DNA of 15,042 bases from Thermodesulfobacteriota bacterium (GTDB lineage Bacteria; Desulfobacterota; S145-22), in assembly GCA_024763435.1 (NCBI GenBank), contig JANTFN010000017.1, positions 1-15,042 of the forward strand, written 5' to 3'. Every line of letters starts with the position of its first letter. The stretch's first letter is position 1. Under the pieces are notes generated by a model. It had not been told where the DNA came from. It ran no database searches and was given only the letters and a program-made list of their open reading frames with translations. Both the position numbers and the translations under genes were made by a program. Of this stretch, positions 7,137 through 13,503 are shown piece by piece.

Positions 7137-8650
7137 CTCGGTCCCCACTCCTCTCGCTCGAAAATTATCACCTGACCTTTCGACTGCCAATTCAAACGCC
7201 AGGGCATGAAAAAAAACCTCAGGCTTGCATGCCCTGAAATATTCTCATATTTCAAAATACCCTGCAAGAAGGAAAAACGATGAATGTCTGCTCCCTCATG
7301 TTCCCACTGCACGAAGCCGGCGATGTCGGTCAGGGCGGCCTCCTTTACATTAATATGGTCATACAGGCCCCACAGGAGCCGGGTTCTGTGCATTCCACCC
7401 TGCGTGCTTCCGCCCGCGAGGGTCCATAGCGGCCGCCAGTTTCTTATGTAGCCTTCAAAGGTAAAGGGAAGAGGATCGGGGAAAGCCCACTTTCGTACAT
7501 GTCTTCCCTGGACATCATGGAAAAGCGGCCACATATTCTGCTCTTTTATCCACCAGGATGCCCCAGCACACCGTTCCTTCAGAACCCTGCTCAGGATAAG
7601 AAAATGGGTATCCCGAATCTCAGTTTTTCCCGCCCAGTAGTGTTTTTCCTTAAAAACAGGCCAGAACCAGATTCTCTTTTCGTCCCAGCGATCTTTTTCA
7701 TCCTTATTCCTGATTCTGTATTCATAAAAAGGGAAAAAACGCCACCAGTCAACCGTATCGCCCTCTGCTCTTGTAAAAAAAGGCCATGCGTCCCATCGAT
7801 GATAGTGATACCTGTCATTTTGCATATCGCTAAAGATGGGCCATAAAACATGCGTTTCATGGAGATAGGGTTGCCGTTCCCGACGCCCGTAAAATGGAAA
7901 AAAAAATCTTGTTTCACTTGGGTTTTCCGTATCCAGATTCTTCCTGATATGGACAAAAAAAGGAAAGAGAAAAAAATCCTTCTGATAAACCCCTCTCTTT
8001 ACCTGATGGCCCCAGAAGGGCCAGAAGCGCGATCCTTCGCCTTTCTCCCCTGAATAAGACGCAAAAAAAGGCCACAAATAATTTGTCTTTACCATCCCAT
8101 CTTTTTCGGAACGGGCGTAAAGGGGCCAGAGAAAGAATCGAATATCTTTTTTGCCAAACCGGTTAACAAGGTGACCGTAAAAAGGAAATACGCCCCCATA
8201 AGTTTTTCCCTCAGGTGTCTTCCCCCAGAAAAAGGGAAAGAAGGCAAACCTTTCCTCGCCTTTTTTTTTGTATGAATCGGAACGATAAAGGGGCGAAAAA
8301 TACCGGTGGTTCTTTACCCCGGACTGGAATTTCCCCAGGGGATAGAGGACCTCCCACTGGGTATTCCCGGCTTTTTTTTCCTCCAGTCGTGAGAAAAGGG
8401 GCCGTATCCCCCAGGTATCCCTTCCCTCGAAAGATTCATGAAAAACAAAAGGCCCGAGGGCCTGAAATTCCCTGAAAACCGGGGCTTTTACCCTGACAAT
8501 ACTGAACAGAGGGCCGAATCCATACTTCGAAATCAGCGGCTCGGCTGTTGCCTCCGCTCCAAAACAGAGCAAACAAACACCCATCAAAAAAACAAAAAGG
8601 ATAGGTATAACACGTTTTCGACTCAAGATTTCGGTCCCGGGGTTTAACAA
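7133..8650 (-). CDS. Exported aromatic W/F-P repeat protein, function unknown
   Basis: I do not recognise a described family. The frame encodes up to 505 residues. A signal peptide is clear: SRKR, then a hydrophobic core (about 14-30), then an AEATA/EP cleavage site near 37. The mature chain is very rich in Trp, Phe, Tyr, Arg and Lys. It holds twelve strict copies of [FW]P[FLVI][FYW], with prolines at 139, 156, 176, 194, 211, 230, 252, 271, 290, 307, 331 and 375. Spacing is 17-24 residues, with one 44-residue step that looks like a lost unit; looser copies flank them (GPLF, RPLF, SPLY, RPLW). Charged turns separate the motifs, so a chain of short beta hairpins, barrel or solenoid is plausible. 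The start is uncertain: TTG at 8650, two codons after the mlaD stop, or TTG at 8626, which has GGGA 8 nt upstream and gives a classic MSRKR signal. It lies between mlaD and fabH and overlaps fabH by 4 nt. Confidence 0.85.
   Translation of the reverse strand: MLNPGTEILSRKRVIPILFVFLMGVCLLCFGAEATAEPLISKYGFGPLFSIVRVKAPVFREFQALGPFVFHESFEGRDTWGIRPLFSRLEEKKAGNTQWEVLYPLGKFQSGVKNHRYFSPLYRSDSYKKKGEERFAFFPFFWGKTPEGKTYGGVFPFYGHLVNRFGKKDIRFFLWPLYARSEKDGMVKTNYLWPFFASYSGEKGEGSRFWPFWGHQVKRGVYQKDFFLFPFFVHIRKNLDTENPSETRFFFPFYGRRERQPYLHETHVLWPIFSDMQNDRYHYHRWDAWPFFTRAEGDTVDWWRFFPFYEYRIRNKDEKDRWDEKRIWFWPVFKEKHYWAGKTEIRDTHFLILSRVLKERCAGASWWIKEQNMWPLFHDVQGRHVRKWAFPDPLPFTFEGYIRNWRPLWTLAGGSTQGGMHRTRLLWGLYDHINVKEAALTDIAGFVQWEHEGADIHRFSFLQGILKYENISGHASLRFFFMPWRLNWQSKGQVIIFEREEWGPR
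7520..8242 (-). repeat. Region encoding twelve [FW]P[FLVI][FYW] units
   Basis: This part of the 505-residue protein (residues 137-377) contains the strict motif copies FPFF, FPFY, WPLY, WPFF, WPFW, FPFF, FPFY, WPIF, WPFF, FPFY, WPVF and WPLF in order. Phe-type and Trp-type copies come in small alternating groups. The repeat is visible in protein only; the DNA has diverged, which points to an old duplication kept by selection. Confidence 0.85.
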
Positions 8651-8653
8651 CCT

Positions 8654-9715
8654 TTAGAAAAAAATCCCAAACACAGAGGACAATACAGCTATGGGCGTCT
8701 GTTCTTCCAAGCCTTCCGCGCCTTTCTGAACCTTTTTCAAGGTCTTTTCCGCTTCTACGTAAAGCTTGTCGTCATTAACCAGTTTTCCAAGCGTTCCCTT
8801 CCCCGCCTTTATCTTCGCGGTTATCACCTTGAGGTTGTTCAGTGTTTCTTTCGCGTCATCGTACAGCGCGGGATCGTTAATCAGTTTTCCAAGCGTCCCT
8901 TTCGAAGAGTTTATCTTGTCAGACATGGCCTGCATGCTGCCCACAGCCCCTTTTAGCTTGTTGTAAAGTTCATCACTCACAATCAGTTTTCCAAGCGTTC
9001 CCTTCCCTTCTTTTAAGCTCTGGGAAACACTTACGAGGTTATCCAGCATCACGTTGGCTTTCTTATCGATCCGGTGCAGCTTTCCCGAAAATTCCTCAAA
9101 GTTTTTGACAATACTTGTAATCCGGCTGCTGTTGTCCGAAACAACCTTATTCAGGTTGGCGCTGAGCTGTTCAAAATTCGTTAAAATATTTTTAACCGAC
9201 TTTGCGCCCTTCTCTCCCCCGAAGGCCTTCTGAAAGGTTCCGATAACTGATTTAAGATCCCCGGCCACGTCACCCAGGTTACTCATCAGCTTGTCGAGAT
9301 CCACTCCGGGAATGGTTTTGGAAATTTTACCCCCGGGAGGCAGGACTGCCTGACGGGTATCCCCCGGTCTCAGTGAAACAAACTTATCTCCCATCAAACC
9401 ATGCGTTCTAATCATCGCAGCGGCATCACGGCCTATTTTTACCCCTTTTCGAATCGTCATAGTAACTCGCGCTTTGGTCCCCTCAAGGTTAATGCTGTCC
9501 ACCTTTCCTACCTTAACGCCAGCGACATCCACGTCAGCACCAGGATCCAGTCCGATAGCGGAATCAAAAAGAGAGTAAAGCTTATACCCTCCTTTAAGCT
9601 CTGTTCCCAACCCGCCAAGTTGGAAAGACAGATAAAAAAGGGCTATCAATCCAATCAGGACAAAAATACCCACCTTGGCCTCAATCGCAATTTTTTCTAT
9701 CTTCTGCTTTTTCAT
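8654..9715 (-). CDS. mlaD: MlaD-like MCE-domain protein
   Basis: A 353-residue membrane-anchored MCE protein, the periplasmic lipid-binding part of an Mla-type ABC transporter that moves phospholipids between inner and outer membranes. A single N-terminal transmembrane helix lies at about 15-33 (VGIFVLIGLIALFYLSF). The MCE domain follows at about 40-118, with LFDSAIGLDPGADVDVAGV and VGKV, GLMGDKFVSL. A long, partly helical tail then contains three copies of GTLGKL(I/V)..D..LY starting at 239, 273 and 307, exactly 34 residues apart. The frame opens at a TTG at 9739, but the ATG at 9715 with GGGGGTGAAGAG before it is preferred. It is much longer than E. coli MlaD (about 180 residues), which is common in this group of bacteria. 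The helical tail may form the channel or contact other parts, by analogy with other MCE proteins. Confidence 0.92.
   Translation of the reverse strand: MKKQKIEKIAIEAKVGIFVLIGLIALFYLSFQLGGLGTELKGGYKLYSLFDSAIGLDPGADVDVAGVKVGKVDSINLEGTKARVTMTIRKGVKIGRDAAAMIRTHGLMGDKFVSLRPGDTRQAVLPPGGKISKTIPGVDLDKLMSNLGDVAGDLKSVIGTFQKAFGGEKGAKSVKNILTNFEQLSANLNKVVSDNSSRITSIVKNFEEFSGKLHRIDKKANVMLDNLVSVSQSLKEGKGTLGKLIVSDELYNKLKGAVGSMQAMSDKINSSKGTLGKLINDPALYDDAKETLNNLKVITAKIKAGKGTLGKLVNDDKLYVEAEKTLKKVQKGAEGLEEQTPIAVLSSVFGIFF
8781..9010 (-). repeat. Three 102-bp-spaced direct repeats in the mlaD 3' part
   Basis: The core TTTTCCAAGCG (plus strand) recurs at about 8783, 8885 and 8987, with exactly 102 bp between copies. 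It encodes GTLGKL in the MlaD tail. DNA identity around each core extends over about 20 bp, so the duplications are either fairly recent or kept similar by selection. Confidence 0.85.
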
Positions 9716-9745
9716 CTCTTCACCCCCATCTCCGAACAATCTTGT

Positions 9746-9779
9746 AGCAGGTCGTTTTTTCGTATCTTTCCGAGCTGCT
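9746..9779. other. Hairpin in the mlaF-mlaD gap
   Basis: AGCAGGTCG (9746-9754) and CGAGCTGCT (9771-9779) can pair over 9 positions with one mismatch around a 16-nt loop, a few bases after the mlaF stop. With no clear T-run after it on the minus strand, it is more likely an mRNA stabiliser or processing site than a terminator, if it matters at all. The 66-nt gap is the largest inside this gene run. Confidence 0.35.
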
Positions 9780-9781
9780 GC

Positions 9782-10552
9782 CTAATCATGGTGATTCGCC
9801 AGCTCATCATCTCTCGATGGCAAAGAAAATTTCTGCACGTTCACAAATTTCTTAATCACAGGAACGGAGGAATTGAAGAAGGCTCCCGGCGGGGCCTTTT
9901 CAACAATCTTTCCCTCATGCAACATGGCAAGCTCATCAGCAATCTTGGCGCTCAGGGCAATATCATGGCTGATAACCACTGCCGTAATATCAAATTTTCG
10001 TTTTGTTTCCAGAATCAGGTCCCCGATGGCATCGGTCATCACCGGATCCAGCCCCGTTGTTGGTTCATCAAAGAGAACAATCTCGGGGTTCAGCGCCAGC
10101 GCCCGGGCCAGCCCCACGCGTTTTCTCATCCCACCGGAAAGCTGCGAAGGCATCTTCTCCTCAATCCCTTCAAGGCCTACCTCCCGGAGGAGACCCGAAA
10201 CAAGTTTGTCGATTCCCGCTTCATCTTTACGCGTATGTTCCCGAAGGGGAAACGCCACATTATCCCCCACGGTCATGGAATCAAAAAGCGCTGCTTCCTG
10301 AAAAAGCATCCCAAATCTTTTTCTCACTTCCTTCAATCCCCGGGGTTTCAGCCCCGTGATTTCCTGATCATCTATCCATATCTCGCCACTGTCAGGACGC
10401 ATTAACCCTATGATGTGCTTGAGCAGGACACTTTTCCCTTCACCACTCCTTCCCAGAATCACGGTTATTTTACCGTTCGAGATTTCCAGGTTCAGGTGAT
10501 TAAGCACCTTCTGCGTCCCAAAGGATTTTTCAACGTCAACCAGTCGAATCAT
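9782..10552 (-). CDS. mlaF: Mla-type ABC transporter ATP-binding protein
   Basis: A 256-residue ABC ATPase of the MlaF/Ttg2A/MKL branch that powers phospholipid transport with MlaE and MlaD at the inner membrane. All nucleotide-binding motifs are intact: Walker A GRSGEGKS at 34-41, Q-loop Gln85 in MLFQEAALF, signature LSGGMRKRVGLARA at 138-151, Walker B IVLFDEP at 158-164 and the switch His196 in VISHD. The variant Walker A (GRSGEGKS rather than GxSGxGKS with a small residue) and FQEAALFDSMTV are typical of this branch. The ATG at 10552 has GGTGGAG just upstream and follows the mlaE stop by 9 nt. The C-terminal 25 residues after FVNVQ form a short polar tail. Confidence 0.96.
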   Translation of the reverse strand: MIRLVDVEKSFGTQKVLNHLNLEISNGKITVILGRSGEGKSVLLKHIIGLMRPDSGEIWIDDQEITGLKPRGLKEVRKRFGMLFQEAALFDSMTVGDNVAFPLREHTRKDEAGIDKLVSGLLREVGLEGIEEKMPSQLSGGMRKRVGLARALALNPEIVLFDEPTTGLDPVMTDAIGDLILETKRKFDITAVVISHDIALSAKIADELAMLHEGKIVEKAPPGAFFNSSVPVIKKFVNVQKFSLPSRDDELANHHD

Positions 10553-10561
10553 CTCTCCACC

Positions 10562-11332
10562 CTAAAACATGAGCGCCGTCAGGAAGTAATCCGCCACAAG
10601 AATCATCGCGGAGGCCATCACGACCGCCTGTGTTGTTGCCTTTCCCACCCCCTCAGCGCCGCCGCTCGTTGTATACCCCTTGTAGCACCCCACAAACGCG
10701 AGAATAAGGCCGAAACACGCTGCTTTAATCAAACCATTATACAGGTCGCTCAAATCCACATACTGAATCAGCTTGTTGATGTAGGCCCCCGAGCTGATCC
10801 CCAGTAGGTTAACCCCGACAAAATAGCCGCCGGCGATTCCGAGAAAATCGGACAAAACCGTCAGAATAGGAAGCATGATCACCCCGGCAATCACCCTGGG
10901 AACAATCAGATACTCTACGGGATTAACCGCCAGGACGGAAAGGGCATCTATCTGTTCTGTCACCCGCATGGTCCCAATCTCGGCGGCCATGGCGGATCCG
11001 GCGCGTCCCGTCACCATCAGACCTGTCAGGACAGGGCCAAGTTCCCGTGTCATACTCAGGCCTACAGTTGCCCCGACCAGGCTTTCCGCGCTGAACATTT
11101 TGAACCCGTAATACGTCTGAAGGGCAAGGACACCCCCTGTAAAAAGTCCTGTAATAATCACCACAAGCGTGGACTTAACGCCGACGAACTCCAACTGCTT
11201 GACAATTAGAAACGGGCGGTAGGGTGGCCTGAATACCCAGCTCAGGGTTTCTATAAAGAGAAGGACCATTCTACCCATCTCAGAGAGGATTTTTGTAATA
11301 GAAAGACCTATGATATTAATTAGTTTAAACAT
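10562..11332 (-). CDS. mlaE: Mla-type ABC transporter permease
   Basis: A 256-residue MlaE/Ttg2B permease, the membrane channel subunit of the phospholipid transporter. The family signature lies at about 97-131: ELGPVLTGLMVTGRAGSAMA followed by AEIGTMRVTEQIDAL. Hydrophobic segments are visible at about 53-73, 84-106, 142-176 (two close helices), 201-218 and 232-253. An amphipathic N-terminal helix precedes them. The ATG at 11332 has TGGAG about 8 nt upstream, a good ribosome binding site. It is the first gene of the minus-strand run and is followed by mlaF and mlaD. No mlaC (periplasmic carrier), mlaB (STAS protein) or mlaA is in the window, so those partners are elsewhere or replaced. Confidence 0.96.
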   Translation of the reverse strand: MFKLINIIGLSITKILSEMGRMVLLFIETLSWVFRPPYRPFLIVKQLEFVGVKSTLVVIITGLFTGGVLALQTYYGFKMFSAESLVGATVGLSMTRELGPVLTGLMVTGRAGSAMAAEIGTMRVTEQIDALSVLAVNPVEYLIVPRVIAGVIMLPILTVLSDFLGIAGGYFVGVNLLGISSGAYINKLIQYVDLSDLYNGLIKAACFGLILAFVGCYKGYTTSGGAEGVGKATTQAVVMASAMILVADYFLTALMF

Positions 11333-11664
11333 TAATTGTCTCCAGAAACATAGATCTTTGCCCCGAAGCGGCCGCTACAGCAGAAAGTTTCGCACTTTCC
11401 CGGGAAGACCCATCCCGACATAAGAATGGAGGAGCGAAATCCGGCATCCCCCCGCATGCTTCCTTCCTGAATCGTCGCAACCCCAAACATATGAACACCC
11501 TCTCTTTGGAGTCTCCTGAAAACAGGCCTCGCTCGCCACCCTCAGGCACCCGCTTTGACAACCTCTAAAATCTTCGTGCCACTTCCGAAAAGGACCCGGG
11601 GATTTACAACAGCCCATTCAGGATGCCAGCTTCCATTATTCCTCAATAAGCACTTTTATCCTTC
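11333..11664 (-). ncRNA. Long, possibly structured leader of the mla run
   Basis: No convincing protein is encoded in this 330-nt stretch between the predicted transcript start and mlaE. Several helices can be drawn on the minus-strand RNA: CTGGCATCC (11621-11629) with GGATGCCGG (11441-11449), closing a domain of about 190 nt; TGAAT (11616-11620) with ATTCA (11468-11472) stacked inside it; ACTCCAAA (11505-11512) with TTTGGGGT (11480-11487); CCTGA (11542-11546) with TCAGG (11515-11519); and GAAAGT/ACTTTC just before mlaE. No known riboswitch or 6S/SRP consensus fits. Each helix alone could arise by chance; the nested set behind a strong promoter is what raises interest. Confidence 0.35.
11604..11636 (-). 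CDS. Possible 10-residue leader peptide
   Basis: An ATG at 11636 with GAGGA 3-5 nt before it opens a frame reading MEAGILNGLL and a TAA. It lies about 28 nt after the predicted transcript start and inside the 5' strand of the leader's closing helix, so its translation could affect folding. No run of one amino acid, as in classic attenuators, is present. Such short frames are easily accidental. Confidence 0.2.
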   Translation of the reverse strand: MEAGILNGLL

Positions 11665-11670
11665 TATTTA

Positions 11671-11699
11671 ATTTTAACGCCAACTTATACATCTGTCAA
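11671..11699 (-). promoter_or_regulatory. Near-consensus sigma70 promoter for the mla run
   Basis: On the minus strand a perfect -35 TTGACA (11699-11694) is followed by a 17-nt spacer and TAAAAT (11676-11671), five of six matches to the -10 consensus. Transcription would begin near 11664, giving the long leader before mlaE. It is the best promoter match noticed in the window. Confidence 0.75.
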
Positions 11700-11730
11700 G
11701 AAAGACGATTTAAGAAAAGACAGAACGTTT

Positions 11731-11748
11731 AAGGAAAAATATTTCCTT
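11731..11748. promoter_or_regulatory. Inverted repeat between the divergent promoters
   Basis: AAGGAAA and TTTCCTT form a perfect dyad with 7-nt arms and a 4-nt spacer. It lies 32 nt upstream of the mla -35 box and overlaps the candidate -35 of the carboxypeptidase gene by two bases, a suitable place for a regulator. AT-rich dyads are fairly common, so this is a candidate only. Confidence 0.35.
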
Positions 11749-11796
11749 GACGTGGCCCCCTATTTTTGATACTCGGGAAGGGTATGTTGTTATCCT
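11747..11796 (+). promoter_or_regulatory. Candidate promoter region of the carboxypeptidase gene
   Basis: Two imperfect options are seen: TTGACG (11747-11752) with GATACT 15 nt later, or TTGATA (11766-11771) with TATCCT (11791-11796) after 19 nt. Neither has ideal spacing, so the exact promoter is undecided. Confidence 0.3.
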
Positions 11797-11852
11797 ATTT
11801 TAAAAAACCAGCCCCTCCAAACCTTTCATAAAAATTCAAAAAAGGACCTAAT

Positions 11853-13043
11853 ATGATTCATCACACCCTATCCGAACGTTTGAAACCATTTCTAATCTTT
11901 ATCCTTTTCATCGCTCTGATTGCCGCATTCCCCAATCCATGCAAGGCAAAAAGGCATAGAAAATCCTCCAGGCGTAAACACCATCAGAAAAAACCCCTGA
12001 TTTCTTACAGGGGATTTGTCGTCATGGAACCGGTAACCGGGATCATATTACGTTCCAGCCATCCAGATATCAAGGTCGAACCGGCCTCCGTCAGCAAGCT
12101 TATGCTTACGGCTGTAACCCTTGATTTTATTAAACAGGGAAAGGCAAGCCTTAAAGAAACCGTAGATGTTTCCGCGAAGGCTTCTAAAATGGGAGGCAGC
12201 CAGGTTTACCTCAAGCAGGGGGAGGCTTTTTCACTGGACGAAATGCTTTACGCCATTATTGTCCAATCTGCCAATGACGCCTGCGTGGCTGTTGCAGAAC
12301 ACCTTGCCGGAACCACCGATGCCTTTGTTGCGCTCATGAACCAAAAAGCAAAGCAGCTCCATATGAATAACACGCACTACGTCAGTGTCAGCGGCCTTTA
12401 TGTGAAACCAACGGTTCATGATATCACAACACCGCGAGACATGGCACTTCTCGCGCGGTATCTCCTTATTCATCATCCGGAAATTCTTAAATACAGCGCG
12501 ACAAAGGTCCGGGGTTTTAGAAACAATACCTTTACATTGCGAAGCCATAATCATCTATTACTGCACTATCACGGCATGGACGGATTAAAAACGGGATATT
12601 ATCATCGCGCCGGTTTTAATCTTGTGGCAACAGCCAAGCGGGGGAATCAACGCTTCATTGTCAGTCTTTTCGGTGCATCCACTTCGAAATTACGGGACAA
12701 AAAAATTATGGAGTTGATGGAATATGCCTTCAGAAACTATCGGCGCGTGCGCCTTTCTGAAAAAGGAAAGCCCCTTGAAACTCTGGCGCTCAAACTCAAT
12801 AAAAAAAAGGTAAACCTCCCGCTCAATGCCGCCAAAACAATTGATGTTGTTATAGAAATTGGAAAGAAAATACAGAAAAAAATAAAATACCTAAAGGAGT
12901 CCCCGCCCTTCAAAAAAAATGAGCAGGTAGCGGAAGCTATTTTCTATATCGGGGGAAAACAGGTGGGCGCCACCTTCCTGCTTTCAGGGAAAAATGTTAA
13001 AAAACCGGGCTGGTCCATCTTCCATATCTTTAAAAAAAGCTGA
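11853..13043 (+). CDS. dacA: D-alanyl-D-alanine carboxypeptidase (S11, PBP5/6 type)
   Basis: A 396-residue exported penicillin-binding protein of peptidase family S11, which removes the terminal D-Ala from peptidoglycan pentapeptides in the periplasm. A signal peptide spans about residues 1-32 (hydrophobic core 12-26). The three active-site motifs are intact: SVSK at 79-82 (Ser79 nucleophile), SAN at 139-141 and KTG at 246-248. After the catalytic domain comes a PBP5 C-terminal-like beta region (about 300-385), ending in a short WSIFHIFKKS that could be an amphipathic membrane anchor. Directly after the signal peptide lies an unusual basic stretch (residues 31-47, with 12 Arg/Lys/His). The ATG at 11853 has AGGA about 6 nt upstream. 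Assignment to DacA rather than another S11 paralogue is by overall pattern. Confidence 0.9.
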   Translation: MIHHTLSERLKPFLIFILFIALIAAFPNPCKAKRHRKSSRRKHHQKKPLISYRGFVVMEPVTGIILRSSHPDIKVEPASVSKLMLTAVTLDFIKQGKASLKETVDVSAKASKMGGSQVYLKQGEAFSLDEMLYAIIVQSANDACVAVAEHLAGTTDAFVALMNQKAKQLHMNNTHYVSVSGLYVKPTVHDITTPRDMALLARYLLIHHPEILKYSATKVRGFRNNTFTLRSHNHLLLHYHGMDGLKTGYYHRAGFNLVATAKRGNQRFIVSLFGASTSKLRDKKIMELMEYAFRNYRRVRLSEKGKPLETLALKLNKKKVNLPLNAAKTIDVVIEIGKKIQKKIKYLKESPPFKKNEQVAEAIFYIGGKQVGATFLLSGKNVKKPGWSIFHIFKKS

Positions 13044-13503
13044 CCGGACTTTGTTACCCCTCCCTGATAAAAAGGGAAGTTACGTCCTGATCCTGAGAAA
13101 TAATACCGCGCAAACTATTCACGTTGGACGTCTCGGAGCGCTGAATTTTCGGGAAGGTTTTTACGCCTATGCCGGTTCCGCCATGGGCGGACTGTCAAAA
13201 CGTGTCTCTCGTTATTTGAAAGAAATTAAAAACCCCTTCTGGCATATCGATGCCATCATGCCCCGATTCAAACTAACAAACCTATGGCTTTTTCCATCAA
13301 ATATCCGTCAGGAATGCCAGATTGCCCGCCTTCTTTCACGGGCATCAGACACCCCAACCATCAAGGGATTCGGAAGCTCCGACTGCGCCTGTTTAACACA
13401 TCTGTTTTACTTTACTGACTTAAAACAAACGCCCCTTTTTCTGAGAATCAAAGAGGCGCTGGATTGTGAAGACGCAGTAGAAATTTATCATGAAACAGCA
13501 TGA
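12994..13503 (+). CDS. DUF123 GIY-YIG-like domain protein
   Basis: A 169-residue protein matching DUF123, found as a stand-alone protein or fused to endonuclease III in archaea, and related to GIY-YIG nucleases. Visible blocks are GSYVLIL at 28-34 (the GIY position), HVGRLGALNFREGFYAYAGSA at 43-63 (YAG in the YIG position), arginines at 70 and 73, WHID at 83-86, EC at 107-108 (possible catalytic Glu) and GFGSSDCACLTHL at 125-137. The conserved His and Cys residues could bind metal. The ATG at 12994 has AGGGA 4-5 nt before it and overlaps the carboxypeptidase end by 50 nt; a TTG at 13051 is the alternative but has no ribosome site. Its cellular role is unknown. The 3' end overlaps the M24 peptidase gene on the other strand by 16 nt. 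Confidence 0.85.
   Translation: MLKNRAGPSSISLKKADRTLLPLPDKKGSYVLILRNNTAQTIHVGRLGALNFREGFYAYAGSAMGGLSKRVSRYLKEIKNPFWHIDAIMPRFKLTNLWLFPSNIRQECQIARLLSRASDTPTIKGFGSSDCACLTHLFYFTDLKQTPLFLRIKEALDCEDAVEIYHETA

Noticed and set aside
9401..10405. Open frame of 334 codons on the plus strand, antisense to mlaD and mlaF
   Set aside because: It runs opposite to two clearly conserved genes, has no recognisable domain and its composition is that of a reverse-strand shadow.
11455..11475. GGAAGGAAGCA stretch resembling the SRP/4.5S RNA loop
   Set aside because: The flanking bases that form the SRP symmetric loop and helix are absent, and the following AGCAGCC block is not kept.
11528..11560. GGGTGCC-TGAGGGTGGCGAGCG, reminiscent of TPP riboswitch or T-box pieces
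   Set aside because: The TPP second half and the T-box GGTGG-ACCGCG core are missing, so only short chance matches remain.
11325..11617. Frames of 78 and 80 codons on the minus strand before mlaE
   Set aside because: They have poor starts, odd composition (many Cys, Gly, Arg), overlap each other in different frames, and resemble no protein I know.
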